From Buchananella hordeovulneris (GTDB taxonomy: Bacteria; Actinomycetota; Actinomycetes; Actinomycetales; Actinomycetaceae), in the NCBI RefSeq assembly GCF_001907235.1, contig NZ_MQVS01000006.1:1-64000 (forward strand): a DNA stretch of 64,000 nt, written 5' to 3'. The notes under the pieces are model-generated. The model did not search any database, was not told the DNA's origin, and worked only from the letters and a program-made list of their open reading frames with translations. This document shows, piece by piece, positions 8,568 to 17,271 of the stretch; position 1 is the stretch's first letter, and the number at the start of each line of letters is the position of its first letter. Made by a program: the position numbers and the translations under genes.

Positions 8568-9219
8568 AGTGGCGCCAGCCGGCGGCGCGTTGGCCGGCCA
8601 CCCAGGCGGCCACCTGGGTGCGGCGTTGCAGCCCCATCTTGGACAGCAGCGAAGTGATGTGGTTCTTTACGGTTTTCTCCGCCACGCCCAGCCGCTCCCC
8701 GATCTCCCGGTTGGACAGCCCGTCCGCGATCAGGTCGAGCACCTTGCGTTCGGAGGGCGTGAGGTCGGCGGTGGGGTCGTCGTGGTCTGCACGCCGCCGC
8801 GTGATGGTGCGTTCGTCCAGCAAAGTGCGGCCGTCGGCCACCGCCTTGACGACCTCGGCGATCTCCGCGCCCCGCACGGTCTTGAGGAGGTAGGCGCGCG
8901 CCCCGGCCGCCAGCGCCTCCGCGAGCGCATCGTCGTCGTCGAAACTGGTGAGCACGATCGACTTGATGGCCGGGTTGGAGTCGCGCAGGCTGTGCATCAC
9001 ATCGATGCCGGTGCCGTCGGGCAGCTGCAGGTCCACCAGCACGACGTCGGGACGCACCAGGTCGGCGCGCCGCAACGCCTCGGCTACCGTGCCGGCCTCG
9101 GCCACGACGGACAGTCCGTCGGCGCGGTCCACTATCTCGGCGATGCCACGGCGGACGATCTCGTGATCGTCGATGATCATTACGCGGACAACTGCGCTGT
9201 CGGTGCTGGTACCTGCCAT
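8566..9219 (-). CDS. DosR/DevR-like NarL-family response regulator
   Basis: The 217-residue protein has a receiver domain (about 12-130) with phospho-acceptor Asp63 in VLVDLQLPDG, and a LuxR-type helix-turn-helix (about 150-205) reading LSNREIGERLGVAEKTVKN and ending GLQRRTQVA, very close in pattern to mycobacterial DevR. The start is the ATG with GAAGG upstream rather than longer frames, which run into mutM. It is the likely partner of the convergent GAF kinase, yet sits 22 bp behind mutM in a housekeeping operon, so the pair is not co-transcribed. Confidence 0.9.
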   Translation of the reverse strand: MAGTSTDSAVVRVMIIDDHEIVRRGIAEIVDRADGLSVVAEAGTVAEALRRADLVRPDVVLVDLQLPDGTGIDVMHSLRDSNPAIKSIVLTSFDDDDALAEALAAGARAYLLKTVRGAEIAEVVKAVADGRTLLDERTITRRRADHDDPTADLTPSERKVLDLIADGLSNREIGERLGVAEKTVKNHITSLLSKMGLQRRTQVAAWVAGQRAAGWRH

Positions 9220-9241
9220 GCCTTCAAGTCTACTTGAGCCT

Positions 9242-10138
9242 TTAGTCCTGGCAGTATTCGCAGTACGTGGTCGACCGCCCGCCCAGGGTGTCACGCGCCA
9301 GCGGCGCACCACAGCTGCGGCACGGCTCGCCCGCCCGGCCATAGACCTGCAGTTGGCGGGCAAAATAGCCCGGCGTGCCGTCAGCATCCACGTAAAGTGC
9401 ATCAAACGACGTGCCTCCCACCGCGATGGCTGCCGCCAAGGTCTGGCGGGCGGCGGCCAACAGGCGGGCCACGTCGTCGCCGCGCAGGCTCGTGCCGGGA
9501 CGGTGGGGCGCCAGCCCGGCCCCGTGCAGCGCCTCGTCGGCGTAAATGTTACCGATGCCCGAGACGATCGTCTGGTCCAACAACAAGGTTTTGATCGGGG
9601 TGCGTCGGCGGGTGATGGCCGCCGCCACTTGCGCTACGTCCAAGGCTGGGTCGAGGGCATCCCGGGCGATGTGGGCGCAGGAGCTGGGCAGACACGCCGC
9701 GTCGCTGCCCATCCCCCCGGGCGCCCCGTCTGTGGTCGCCACGAGGGACACGACGCTGAGGTAGCCGAAGGTCCGCTGGTCCACGAAACGCAGCGTGAAA
9801 GGGACCCCATCGGCGCCGCGGAGCAGAGCCACCGCCCGCAAGTGCCGGTCGGCAGGCGACTGTGCTGGCGGCAGGTGCCCGGCCGTGTCGTACAGCAGCT
9901 GCCCGCTCATGCCGAGGTGCACGAGCACCGCGAGGTCCTCCCCCAGGCTCGCCCACAGGAACTTACCGCGCCGCACCACGGCCGTGACGGTGCGGCCCAC
10001 GGCGGCGCTGTATCCGAGGGCGGCATCTTGGTGCCGCGTCACGCGCGGATGGCGGGCCACCAGCTCGGTAATGCTCGCCCCCGTCAGCCGGGGGGCCAAA
10101 CCCAGGCGAATGGTCTCTACTTCTGCCAGTTCGGGCAT
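9242..10138 (-). CDS. mutM: Formamidopyrimidine-DNA glycosylase (Fpg)
   Basis: This bifunctional glycosylase/AP lyase removes 8-oxoguanine and ring-opened purines. The start is fixed by the catalytic N-terminus MPELAEVETIR, where Pro2 becomes the nucleophile after Met removal; upstream in-frame starts would bury it. A conserved Lys lies in VVRRGKFLW. The C-terminus carries the four-Cys zinc finger (CRSCG...CEYC). Length is 298 residues. Pro-to-Ala at position 5 of the usual MPELPEV motif is the only visible deviation. It follows rnc by five bases, a common actinobacterial arrangement. Confidence 0.96.
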   Translation of the reverse strand: MPELAEVETIRLGLAPRLTGASITELVARHPRVTRHQDAALGYSAAVGRTVTAVVRRGKFLWASLGEDLAVLVHLGMSGQLLYDTAGHLPPAQSPADRHLRAVALLRGADGVPFTLRFVDQRTFGYLSVVSLVATTDGAPGGMGSDAACLPSSCAHIARDALDPALDVAQVAAAITRRRTPIKTLLLDQTIVSGIGNIYADEALHGAGLAPHRPGTSLRGDDVARLLAAARQTLAAAIAVGGTSFDALYVDADGTPGYFARQLQVYGRAGEPCRSCGAPLARDTLGGRSTTYCEYCQD

Positions 10139-10143
10139 GGCCG

Positions 10144-10842
10144 CTACTTCCCGTCCACGCCGAGGCGGGCACAAGCCTCGGCGGCCGCCTGGACCTCGGC
10201 GGCCTTCCGGGACGTGCCACTACCGCGCCCGTACACCTTGCCGTCCAGGCTGACAGTGGCGGCGAAGACACGGGCGTGGTCGGGACCAGTGTGCTGCGAG
10301 GCGTAGACGGGGTGGCTGTAGCCGTGCTTGACGGCCCACTCCTGCAGCGGCGTCTTCGGGTCCTGGAGAAAGGCCAGGCGCGGGGCGTCGGCGAACACCT
10401 CGTCCAGCAGTGAACGCACCACCCGGGCGGTGGCGTCGTAGCCGTGACACAGGTAGGTGGCCCCGATGAGCGCCTCCACCGCGTCGGCGAGCACTGAGTC
10501 CTGCGCGCGTGCGCCGTAACCGTCCGCCGCCTGGTCCAGCAGCAAATAGTCGCCCAGGTCTAGGCGGCGGGCCAGGGCCGCCAATGTCGGCTCGGAGACG
10601 GTGGCGTGGTGCAGGCGCGATATCTGCCCCTCGGCCAGGCCGGGCTGCTCCCGATAGAAGTAGTCGGCGGCCACGAGCGACAACACCGAGTCCCCTAGGA
10701 ACTCCAGGCGCTCGTTGTGGGGTCCACCCACCGTGTTGGCAAACGACCGGTGTGTCAACGCGAGCACCAACAATTCGCCATCGATGCTGGTGCCCCACCT
10801 CTCTAGCAGTGCCCCCAAATCGATGCGTTTGGCCCCGTTCAC
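10144..10842 (-). CDS. rnc: Ribonuclease III
   Basis: RNase III cleaves double-stranded RNA in rRNA and mRNA maturation. The 232-residue product has the catalytic signature NERLEFLGDSVLSLV near residue 40, the second acidic cluster around EALIGATYL, and a C-terminal dsRNA-binding domain (about 160-230). The GTG start is supported by an AGGAGG motif five bases upstream and by a GTGA overlap with the preceding DUF177 gene. Longer in-frame extensions overlap that gene heavily and have no homology features. Confidence 0.96.
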   Translation of the reverse strand: MNGAKRIDLGALLERWGTSIDGELLVLALTHRSFANTVGGPHNERLEFLGDSVLSLVAADYFYREQPGLAEGQISRLHHATVSEPTLAALARRLDLGDYLLLDQAADGYGARAQDSVLADAVEALIGATYLCHGYDATARVVRSLLDEVFADAPRLAFLQDPKTPLQEWAVKHGYSHPVYASQHTGPDHARVFAATVSLDGKVYGRGSGTSRKAAEVQAAAEACARLGVDGK

Positions 10843-11387
10843 TTGTCCTCCTGGGGCGTCTGCAGCGCGGCCAGGGCGGCCCACCGCGGATCGATGACGC
10901 TGTGGCCGTGGTCGGCGGGCAGCTCGGCCCACGGCAGGCCGCAATCCGGACACAGGCCCCGGCAGTCGGGGCGGCAGAGAGGATCGAAGGGCAGGTCGAG
11001 CACGACGGCGTCGCGCAGCAGCGGCTCAAAGTCGATGCCCTCGCCGCTGAGTTCGGCCATCTCGTCGTCGTCCTCCCCATGGGCGGCAGCCAGGCGGGCG
11101 CTGGGGTAGAAGAACATTTCGGTGGCCTGCACGGCCTGCTGCCGCTGCAGGGGAGTCAAGCAGCGCACGCACTCGCCCGCGAGCGGCACCGTACCGGCCA
11201 GGGTGGCCAGCACCCCATCGGACACCGCGGTCAAGCCGAGCTGCAGCTCCAGCTCGGCCCCCTCCGGCACCCCAATGACGTCGGTTCCCAGATCGGCTGG
11301 GGCGGGCACGGTCAGCGAGTAGTCGCGGTGCGAGCCGGGCGAGCGCCCCAAGTCGTGGGTGGAGATGAGGAACGGGTTGGCACTCAT
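10839..11387 (-). CDS. YceD/DUF177 family protein
   Basis: The 182-residue protein shows the DUF177 layout: a mixed N-terminal region, a CVRC pair near residue 73, an acidic stretch, FDPLCRPDC and a C-terminal CRGLCPDCG cluster that probably binds metal. In bacteria the family is linked to 23S rRNA precursor accumulation and usually precedes rpmF (ribosomal protein L32). Here rpmF is absent and the gene runs straight into rnc by a GTGA overlap. It follows coaD with one base between them. Confidence 0.88.
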   Translation of the reverse strand: MSANPFLISTHDLGRSPGSHRDYSLTVPAPADLGTDVIGVPEGAELELQLGLTAVSDGVLATLAGTVPLAGECVRCLTPLQRQQAVQATEMFFYPSARLAAAHGEDDDEMAELSGEGIDFEPLLRDAVVLDLPFDPLCRPDCRGLCPDCGLPWAELPADHGHSVIDPRWAALAALQTPQEDK

Positions 11388-11388
11388 G

Positions 11389-11871
11389 TCAGGACTCCTT
11401 GGAAAACTGCGCGGCCAGGGCCGCGGCCACGGCCGGGGTAGTGAACTGGCTGACGTCGGCCCCGTGGCGGGCGGCGTCCTTGACGAACGACGACGACAGG
11501 TGCGCCAACTCGGGGCGGGCCAGCAGCAGCACCGTGGTGGGGGCCCCTAGGGCACTGTTCATGTGGGCCAGGGCGGCCTCCTGGTCTGCTTCCTGGCCGG
11601 AGCGGATGCCCCGGATCAGGGCACAGGCCCCCTGGTCGCGCGCAAAGTCTGCCACCAGGCCGTCCACTTCCGCCACCCGCACGCGGGCCTGGCCCGCCAG
11701 GGCCTGGCGCAGCAGGTCCGCTCGTTGCGCGGCAGGAAAGAGACCGGATTTGCTGGCATTGCGCGCCACCGCGATGATGACCTCGTCGAAGATCTCGGCG
11801 GCGCGGGCAGCGATGTCCAGGTGGCCGCGGGTCGGCGGGTCGAAGGAGCCAGGGTAGACAGCGATTCGCAT
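11389..11871 (-). CDS. coaD: Phosphopantetheine adenylyltransferase
   Basis: CoaD catalyses the fourth step of coenzyme A synthesis, joining 4'-phosphopantetheine and ATP to give dephospho-CoA. The 160-residue protein starts MRIAVYPGSFDPPTRGH, the nucleotidyltransferase motif with the second HxGH-type His, and carries the family segment GLVADFARDQGACALIRGIR. Length is standard. It lies nine bases downstream of rsmD, the usual actinobacterial neighbour. Confidence 0.96.
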   Translation of the reverse strand: MRIAVYPGSFDPPTRGHLDIAARAAEIFDEVIIAVARNASKSGLFPAAQRADLLRQALAGQARVRVAEVDGLVADFARDQGACALIRGIRSGQEADQEAALAHMNSALGAPTTVLLLARPELAHLSSSFVKDAARHGADVSQFTTPAVAAALAAQFSKES

Positions 11872-11880
11872 TGGGCTAGC

Positions 11881-12441
11881 CTACGCGTGCTCGTAGAAGT
11901 AGATGACGGTGTCCCCGTACTTCTTGGGTTTAAGCGCCCGTAGACCGGGTGGCAGCGGCGGCTCACCGCTGCGGGCGGCGCGCTCGACCACTAGGACCCC
12001 CGTGTCGGTCAGCCACTGCGCCGTGCCCGCCAAAACGGTGGCCAGCTGTGTGTTGGCCACCTCGTAGGGCGGATCGAGCAGCAGCAAGTCGACCGGACCG
12101 ATCGGCAGGTTTGGCGGCCCCGCTAGCACACCGCCAATATCTGCCACCAGCACACTGACTTCCGCACCTGCCCGCAAAGCCGCGACGTTGGCTCGGCACA
12201 CGGCCGCAGCCTGCGGATTCTTCTCCACCAGGGTCACGTGCCGGGCCCCCCGGGAGGCGGCCTCCAGGCCGAGCGCCCCCGAACCGGCATACCCGTCCAA
12301 CACCCGCGCCCCGTTCACCACCCCGAGATGCTCCAGCCGCGAAAACAGGGCCTCGCGCACCCGCTCAGAGGTGGGACGGGTGCCGCTGCCCGGCACCCTG
12401 AGACTGCGCCCGCCATACTTGCCGGCCACGATTCTGCTCAT
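11881..12441 (-). CDS. rsmD: 16S rRNA (guanine966-N2)-methyltransferase
   Basis: RsmD methylates G966 of 16S rRNA within 30S subunits. The 186-residue protein starts MSRIVAGKYGGRSL, has the SAM-binding LDGYAGSGALGLEAASRGA and the catalytic DPPY tetrad in LLLLDPPYEV. The ATG chosen matches the conserved R-I-x-A-G-x-x-x-G start of the family; a further-upstream start lacks homology. It is 59 bp from recG and continues into coaD. Confidence 0.94.
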   Translation of the reverse strand: MSRIVAGKYGGRSLRVPGSGTRPTSERVREALFSRLEHLGVVNGARVLDGYAGSGALGLEAASRGARHVTLVEKNPQAAAVCRANVAALRAGAEVSVLVADIGGVLAGPPNLPIGPVDLLLLDPPYEVANTQLATVLAGTAQWLTDTGVLVVERAARSGEPPLPPGLRALKPKKYGDTVIYFYEHA

Positions 12442-12500
12442 GGGCTCAAGGCTAAACCGTTGCCTGGCGCACCGCCCAAGCCAAGTGCGGCAGCGTCCGC

Positions 12501-14717
12501 TCAACTACGGTGCAGGTTCGCCTCGCTGCTGGCCGTCAAACGGGCCGCGAGCGCCGCCGCCAGGGCCGGGTGGTGGGTAAGCTGCGGGTCGGTTGTCACC
12601 AGGGCGCGCGCCGCCTCGCGCGCGTCGGCGATGACATCGCCGTCGCGGGCCACGCGCAGCAGGCGCAGGGAGGAGGCCCGCCCGGACTGGGTTTGGCCAA
12701 GCACGTCGCCCTCGCTGCGCAGCCGCAGGTCTGTTTCGGCCAGGGCGAAGCCGTCGGCGGTGGCGGCGAAGGCTGCCAGGCGCGCGGCGGCGAGCGAGCC
12801 GGGCGGGGCAGCGGAGATGGCAATGCACACGGCGGCGCCCCCGCCCCGCCCCACGCGGCCACGTAGCTGGTGCAGCTGCGAGATGCCGAAGCGGTCGGCG
12901 TCGCAGATGACCATGATGGAGGCGCTGGGCACGTCCACCCCCACCTCGATGACGGTGGTGGCCACCAGCACCGGGGTCACCCCGGCCACGAAGTCCCGCA
13001 TGGCGGCGTCCTTCTCGGCGCTAGTCAGTCGGCCGTGCAGGGCCCCGACCTTGATGCCTGCCAGGGCCGGGTGCGCGCGCAACTGCGCCACCTGGGAGGT
13101 AACGGAGGTCAGCACCCGGCCTGTCTCGGGGGCGGGGGCTAGCTCGGTGGGGGTTTCCTCGTGCGTCTCGTCGTCTATGCGGGGCACGACGACGAATGCT
13201 CGCCCGCCGCGCGCTACCTCCTCGGCGACCCGCTGCCAGACGCGCTCCACCCACGTTTCGTTGGCGGCGGGCGCGATGAAGGTCTCCACCGCCTGCCGCC
13301 CGGCGGGTAGCTCCGGGAGCACAGAGACGTCCAGGTCTCCGAAGACTGACATAGCGATGGTGCGCGGGATCGGGGTGGCGGTCATCACCAGCAGGTGTAC
13401 CCCCCGCGTGTCCCGCTCGCGCAGCCGTTCTCGCTGCTCAACGCCGAACCGGTGTTGTTCATCGACCACCACCAAACCCAAGCGGGCAAACTGCACGTTT
13501 TGGCCGAGCAGGGCGTGGGTGCCGACCACGATCCCCGCCGTGCCCGCCGCGATCTCCGCGAGGGCGGCGCGCCGCTCGCGGGCTGCCTGAGAACCGGTCA
13601 GCAGCACTAGCCGAGTGGCGTGGTCGGCCCCAGCAAGCATGCCGCCGTTGCCCAGGGGGCCGAGTAGTTCACGGAGGGAACGGAAATGCTGGGCGGCGAG
13701 CACCTCGGTGGGGGCCAGCAGCACGGCTTGGGCGCCCCCGTCGACCACCTGGAGCATGGCGCGCAGCGCCACCACCGTTTTGCCTGCCCCGACGTCGCCT
13801 TGTAGGAGCCGGGACATGGGGGTGGGGCGGGCCAGATCGGCGGCTATCTGCTCGCCGACAGCGCGCTGCCCCGCGGTGAGCGGGAACGGCAGGCGGGCGT
13901 CCAGGGCCGCAGCGAGCGGTCCGGGGGTGGAGGGGAAGGTGGGTGCTTCTGCGGCATCGGCGGCACTGCGGGCCTGGGCCAGGGCAGTTTGCAGCACGAA
14001 GGCTTCCTCGAATTTGGCGCGGCGGCGGCCGGTTTGCCAGTCGGCGGGGGTGGCGGGGCGGTGGATCAACTCCAACGCTTGCCGGGCCGCGGGCAGGCCG
14101 CGGGCGGCCCGCACCTCGGGTGGCAGCACCTCGGGTACCTCGGCGTCCGCCAAACTGTCGAGCACTATGCCGACCGCCCGGGCGATGACCCAGGTGGGCA
14201 GTCCGGCGGTGGCGGCATAGACGGGAACGGGGCGTTGTGTCCAGGCGCGGGCATCTGCCTCGCCCACTTCGTCGGCCAGCAGCTGGTAGTCGGGGTGCGT
14301 CAGCTGGCGTTGCCCGCGGTAGGTGGAGACGGTGCCTGCGAAGAGGCCGGTGGCTCCCGGCTGCAGGCGGGCCTCGTGGGGGCGCAGCGCCCCGGGATAT
14401 TTACCGAAGAACGTCAGGGTGAGCTCGTCGGTGCCATCGGAGATGCGCACCGTGAGGATGGCACCGGAGCGGGCCCGCATCTGGCGGGTCTGGGCCGCCA
14501 CGACCCGCGCCTGGACTGTCACGTCCGCCCCTTCGGCTAGGCAGGCGATCGGGGTCAGTTCCCCCCAGGTGTCGTAGCGGCGCGGATAGTGCGTGAGCAG
14601 GTCAGCCCCGGTGGCTAGTCCCAGCTTGGCCAGCTTCTTGGCGGTAGCGGCCCCGACGAGGCGGGGCAGCGGCTCGGTCAGCACGCTGCCGACGTCGCGG
14701 CGGAGCGGGGCGCTCAT
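12501..14717 (-). CDS. recG: ATP-dependent DNA helicase RecG
   Basis: RecG remodels stalled replication forks and Holliday junctions. The 738-residue protein has the N-terminal wedge/OB domain (about 1-220), Walker A GDVGAGKTVVALRA near residue 310, a DEQH box in VVVDEQHRFGVEQRE, SF2 motif VMTATPIPRT and the C-terminal QLRGRVGRGG. Length is within the family range. The start overlaps the stop of the upstream DAK2-domain kinase gene as ATGA, so the two are coupled. Confidence 0.96.
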   Translation of the reverse strand: MSAPLRRDVGSVLTEPLPRLVGAATAKKLAKLGLATGADLLTHYPRRYDTWGELTPIACLAEGADVTVQARVVAAQTRQMRARSGAILTVRISDGTDELTLTFFGKYPGALRPHEARLQPGATGLFAGTVSTYRGQRQLTHPDYQLLADEVGEADARAWTQRPVPVYAATAGLPTWVIARAVGIVLDSLADAEVPEVLPPEVRAARGLPAARQALELIHRPATPADWQTGRRRAKFEEAFVLQTALAQARSAADAAEAPTFPSTPGPLAAALDARLPFPLTAGQRAVGEQIAADLARPTPMSRLLQGDVGAGKTVVALRAMLQVVDGGAQAVLLAPTEVLAAQHFRSLRELLGPLGNGGMLAGADHATRLVLLTGSQAARERRAALAEIAAGTAGIVVGTHALLGQNVQFARLGLVVVDEQHRFGVEQRERLRERDTRGVHLLVMTATPIPRTIAMSVFGDLDVSVLPELPAGRQAVETFIAPAANETWVERVWQRVAEEVARGGRAFVVVPRIDDETHEETPTELAPAPETGRVLTSVTSQVAQLRAHPALAGIKVGALHGRLTSAEKDAAMRDFVAGVTPVLVATTVIEVGVDVPSASIMVICDADRFGISQLHQLRGRVGRGGGAAVCIAISAAPPGSLAAARLAAFAATADGFALAETDLRLRSEGDVLGQTQSGRASSLRLLRVARDGDVIADAREAARALVTTDPQLTHHPALAAALAARLTASSEANLHRS

Positions 14718-16378
14718 TCTGCGCTCAGCAGCACGTCAGGGCGGCTTTGCCCTCCCTGAACGATGAACAGATCGGTTTCGCCGTCCACCCAGCCGGAGAG
14801 GGGGGACAGGAGGAACGGCAAGCGATCGGGCAGGGCAGGGTCGAGGTGGGCGCCAACGATCACCGTGAGCACCTCGGGTTGGTCGACCAGCAGGGACCGC
14901 ACGGCGTCGTCGAACTCTGTCTCGCTGGGGTCTTGCAAGGCGACAATTCGGGTGTCGTGCAGGGCTCGGGCCCCTCGCCGCGCCACCTCCGCTGCCCGCT
15001 GCTCGGTCGGCCACGTGCGCGGTAGCGCCCCCGCCAGGGCCAGGGTGGCGGCCAGCACTCCCGCTTCGTCCTCCGCGTCAGTTACCACCACGTGAGTGTC
15101 GGCGGCCCACCGCTGCCCATCCCGCAGGCGCTGGCTGGCGCTGGCAGCCGCTTGGCGCAACTGTGGACTGCAGGCGCTCACGCCCACGACGTCCTGCCCG
15201 ACCTCCCGAATGGCTTTGCCGATGGCGGCGCGGGCAGCGGCGGGCTCCTCGGCGGCGGCGTAGACCACCACTGCGCCCGTGCGGGCCAGTTGCTCGACCA
15301 GGCCGGGGGCCGCAGTGATCGCCACTATTCCCGGGGCCACCAGCGCCTGGTCTGCCCGGCCACTGCGCTGCAGCAGGCTGACGCCTGGCGCGGTAGTGGT
15401 GGCAGGCTCTTCCAAGCCCAGCATGCCTGCGCCGCCGCCCAGGTGCCGCACGTGCCCAAAGCGCAGCGCGGGTCCCAAGCCCGCCGGTGCCAGCTGCCCG
15501 GGTAAGGCCAAGGCCCTTTGCGGCTGGATGGTGTGCACGTGCACCTGCCACTGGCCACCACGCAGGAGGTCCTCGCTGCCGGTGACCGCAACGGAGTTGC
15601 CGAAGGTGGTCAGCAGCTGCCGCACCTGGTGGGCGAGGGAAGCCGGGCCGTGCAGCACGTACATGACCTCGAATTCGTCGGCCAGGGCCGGGCTCTGGGA
15701 GCCACCCAGCTCCAGCAATGCGGCGGTTTCCTCCTGCCACAGAGCCACCTCGCGGGTGCCTGCCCCAAGCACGTCCGCGAGGACCGCCAGGAGCAGCGAC
15801 ATGCCCACGGCCCCCGCGTCGGCGGTGCCGGTGGGACCGGAGTCGTACTCCTGGATCTGTTGCCGCCCGGCCATCGAGGCCACTAGGCTCACCTCGGTGG
15901 CGTCAGCGAACTCGTGGTAGTAATCCAGCGTCTCTGCCACCGCCCGTAAGGTCGTGAGCATGGTGCCCTCTACCGGGTTAGCCACTGCCTCCCAGGCGGC
16001 GTCCGCCAATGCCTGCAGAGCCTGGCTGAAGCCGACGGGGTGCAGGCTAGTTCGATCCTGGCAGGCAGCGGCGAACGACGCCAACACCTGGGCCAAAATG
16101 ATGCCGGAGTTGCCGCGGGCGGCTTGAAAAGCCCCGGCGGCGGCGCTCTCCGCCACGCTCGCCAAGTCGGCGGCTGCCAGTTGGGCTTCGGCGACCTCCA
16201 ACGCCGCCTCCCAGGTCACCAGCATGTTGGTGCCGGTGTCGGCGTCAGGCACCGGGAAGTGGTTAAGTTGATTAATGCGCTCGCGGTACTGTGCTAGGGC
16301 CCGCGCGCCCTCAGTGAGCCACCGCAGCAGCTGCTCGCCGGTCAAGTGACTGACCCGCGGGACGGAAACATCGGTCAT
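14714..16378 (-). CDS. DAK2-domain fatty-acid kinase-like protein (FakA/YloV type)
   Basis: The 554-residue protein has an N-terminal DAK2 nucleotide-binding domain with FPVPDADTGTNML and the glycine-rich AARGNSGIILAQ (to about residue 210), then a C-terminal DUF1949/DegV-interacting region. In Firmicutes FakA phosphorylates fatty acids held by FakB (DegV) proteins, and the gene lies between rpmB and recG, as here. The Asp23 gene often found in that locus is missing. The substrate in actinobacteria is less settled. It is divergent from rpmB. Confidence 0.88.
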   Translation of the reverse strand: MTDVSVPRVSHLTGEQLLRWLTEGARALAQYRERINQLNHFPVPDADTGTNMLVTWEAALEVAEAQLAAADLASVAESAAAGAFQAARGNSGIILAQVLASFAAACQDRTSLHPVGFSQALQALADAAWEAVANPVEGTMLTTLRAVAETLDYYHEFADATEVSLVASMAGRQQIQEYDSGPTGTADAGAVGMSLLLAVLADVLGAGTREVALWQEETAALLELGGSQSPALADEFEVMYVLHGPASLAHQVRQLLTTFGNSVAVTGSEDLLRGGQWQVHVHTIQPQRALALPGQLAPAGLGPALRFGHVRHLGGGAGMLGLEEPATTTAPGVSLLQRSGRADQALVAPGIVAITAAPGLVEQLARTGAVVVYAAAEEPAAARAAIGKAIREVGQDVVGVSACSPQLRQAAASASQRLRDGQRWAADTHVVVTDAEDEAGVLAATLALAGALPRTWPTEQRAAEVARRGARALHDTRIVALQDPSETEFDDAVRSLLVDQPEVLTVIVGAHLDPALPDRLPFLLSPLSGWVDGETDLFIVQGGQSRPDVLLSAE

Positions 16379-16624
16379 TGCTACTCCTGGCTCTGGCTGC
16401 CGCTAGGTTACCGCTGACCGCCCCCACGCGGCCAAGCCAGGCGGACAAGCCCTGGCCGCTGCCACAATGTGTCACGTTGCACATGCCAGTTTCGGGGCCA
16501 GTTTTGGGCAAAAGCCGCGCCATCAGCTACGCTTTGCAGGTTGCCTGGGAACGCTAAAGCGGCCCGGCAGGCGCGCAAATGGGTCGCGCAGTTACTTTTG
16601 GGTTAGATGTTGAGGAGAACGACA
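16379..16624. promoter_or_regulatory. Divergent promoter region between the DAK2 kinase gene and rpmB
   Basis: A plausible rpmB promoter reads TTGGGC, an 18-bp spacer and TACGCT ending about 90 bases before the GTG. Inverted arms GCGGCCA and TGGCCGC lie near 16427-16458, on the kinase side. The rpmB ribosome binding site GAGGAG is at 16612-16617. Nothing else is seen. Confidence 0.3.
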
Positions 16625-16822
16625 GTGGCTTCCACCTGCGACGTGTGTGGCAAGGGCCCGAGCTTCGGCAAGAGCGTCTCGCACTCCCACGTGCGTACGT
16701 CTCGCCGCTGGAACCCGAACATTCAGCGCGTGCGCGCCATCGTGAAGGGTGCCCCCAAGCGCCTGAACGTGTGCACCACCTGCCTGAAGTCGGACCGTGT
16801 TGAGCGGCGCGTGTCCTTCTGA
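16625..16822 (+). CDS. rpmB: 50S ribosomal protein L28, zinc-binding form
   Basis: The 65-residue protein reads [18 protein letters not shown] and keeps both Cys pairs (CDVC and CTTC), so it is the zinc-containing C+ paralogue type of L28. The GTG start is chosen because GAGGAG lies seven bases upstream and the N-terminus then matches actinobacterial L28; an upstream in-frame ATG would contain the Shine-Dalgarno inside the gene. A perfect palindromic terminator follows. Confidence 0.96.
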   Translation: MASTCDVCGKGPSFGKSVSHSHVRTSRRWNPNIQRVRAIVKGAPKRLNVCTTCLKSDRVERRVSF

Positions 16823-16830
16823 GATTTTCC

Positions 16831-16860
16831 GAAACGGCGGCCCCGCGGGGCCGCCGTTTC
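16831..16860 (+). terminator. rpmB terminator, 30-bp perfect palindrome
   Basis: The 30 bases are fully self-complementary, beginning GAAACGGCGGCCCC and ending with its exact reverse complement, ending in TTTC and starting nine bases after the rpmB stop. It would act on either strand. Confidence 0.85.
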
Positions 16861-17271
16861 GTGTGCGGGAGCGGTCTGTCACCACCTGCCCCCACGCACC
16901 TAAGAGCTGCCCGGTGGGTTGGCGGAAGGCGCATGGATGTACAGGCGCGGCGTGTCGTGGTGGGGGGTTTGGCATCTGCCCATCGTGCCCTTAGCTCACC
17001 ATCAGGTCCTTAGCTCACCATCATGTTCTTAGCTCACCATCATGTCCTTAACTCACCGCCATGCCCTTAGCTCACCGCCATGTCCTTATTTCGGTGTTTT
17101 AAGGGCATGATGGTCGCACAAGGGCATGATGGTGAACTAAGGACATGATGGTGGCCCGCCAGCGGGCAGCTATTCCCCAAGAGCCGTGCATAGCTAGACG
17201 CCGCCGCCAGCAGGCCAGACGCAGCGCTTCCCCTGCCACCTTAGAACCCCCGCCACCAACCTGGCCCCGCC
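16861..17271. other. Intergenic region between convergent rpmB and thiL
   Basis: The region carries the 19-bp repeat array described separately and no credible gene. The 110 bp between the array and the thiL stop show no clear structure. Short open frames crossing the array are compositional by-products of the repeats. Confidence 0.6.
16989..17161. repeat. Two opposed arms of a 19-bp tandem repeat (five forward, three reversed units)
   Basis: Five contiguous units close to CCTTAGCTCACCATCATGT start at 16989, 17008, 17027, 17046 and 17065. After a spacer of about 21 bases, reverse-complement units (GCATGATGGT...AAGG) start at 17105, 17124 and 17143, the last degenerate. The period is exactly 19 bp in both arms. 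The arms could fold into one long hairpin. Unit variation is concentrated at positions 6, 14-15 and 17-19. Confidence 0.85.

Noticed and set aside
16989-17161. CRISPR array
   Set aside because: The 19-bp units are contiguous with no spacers, are in both orientations, and no cas genes are present.
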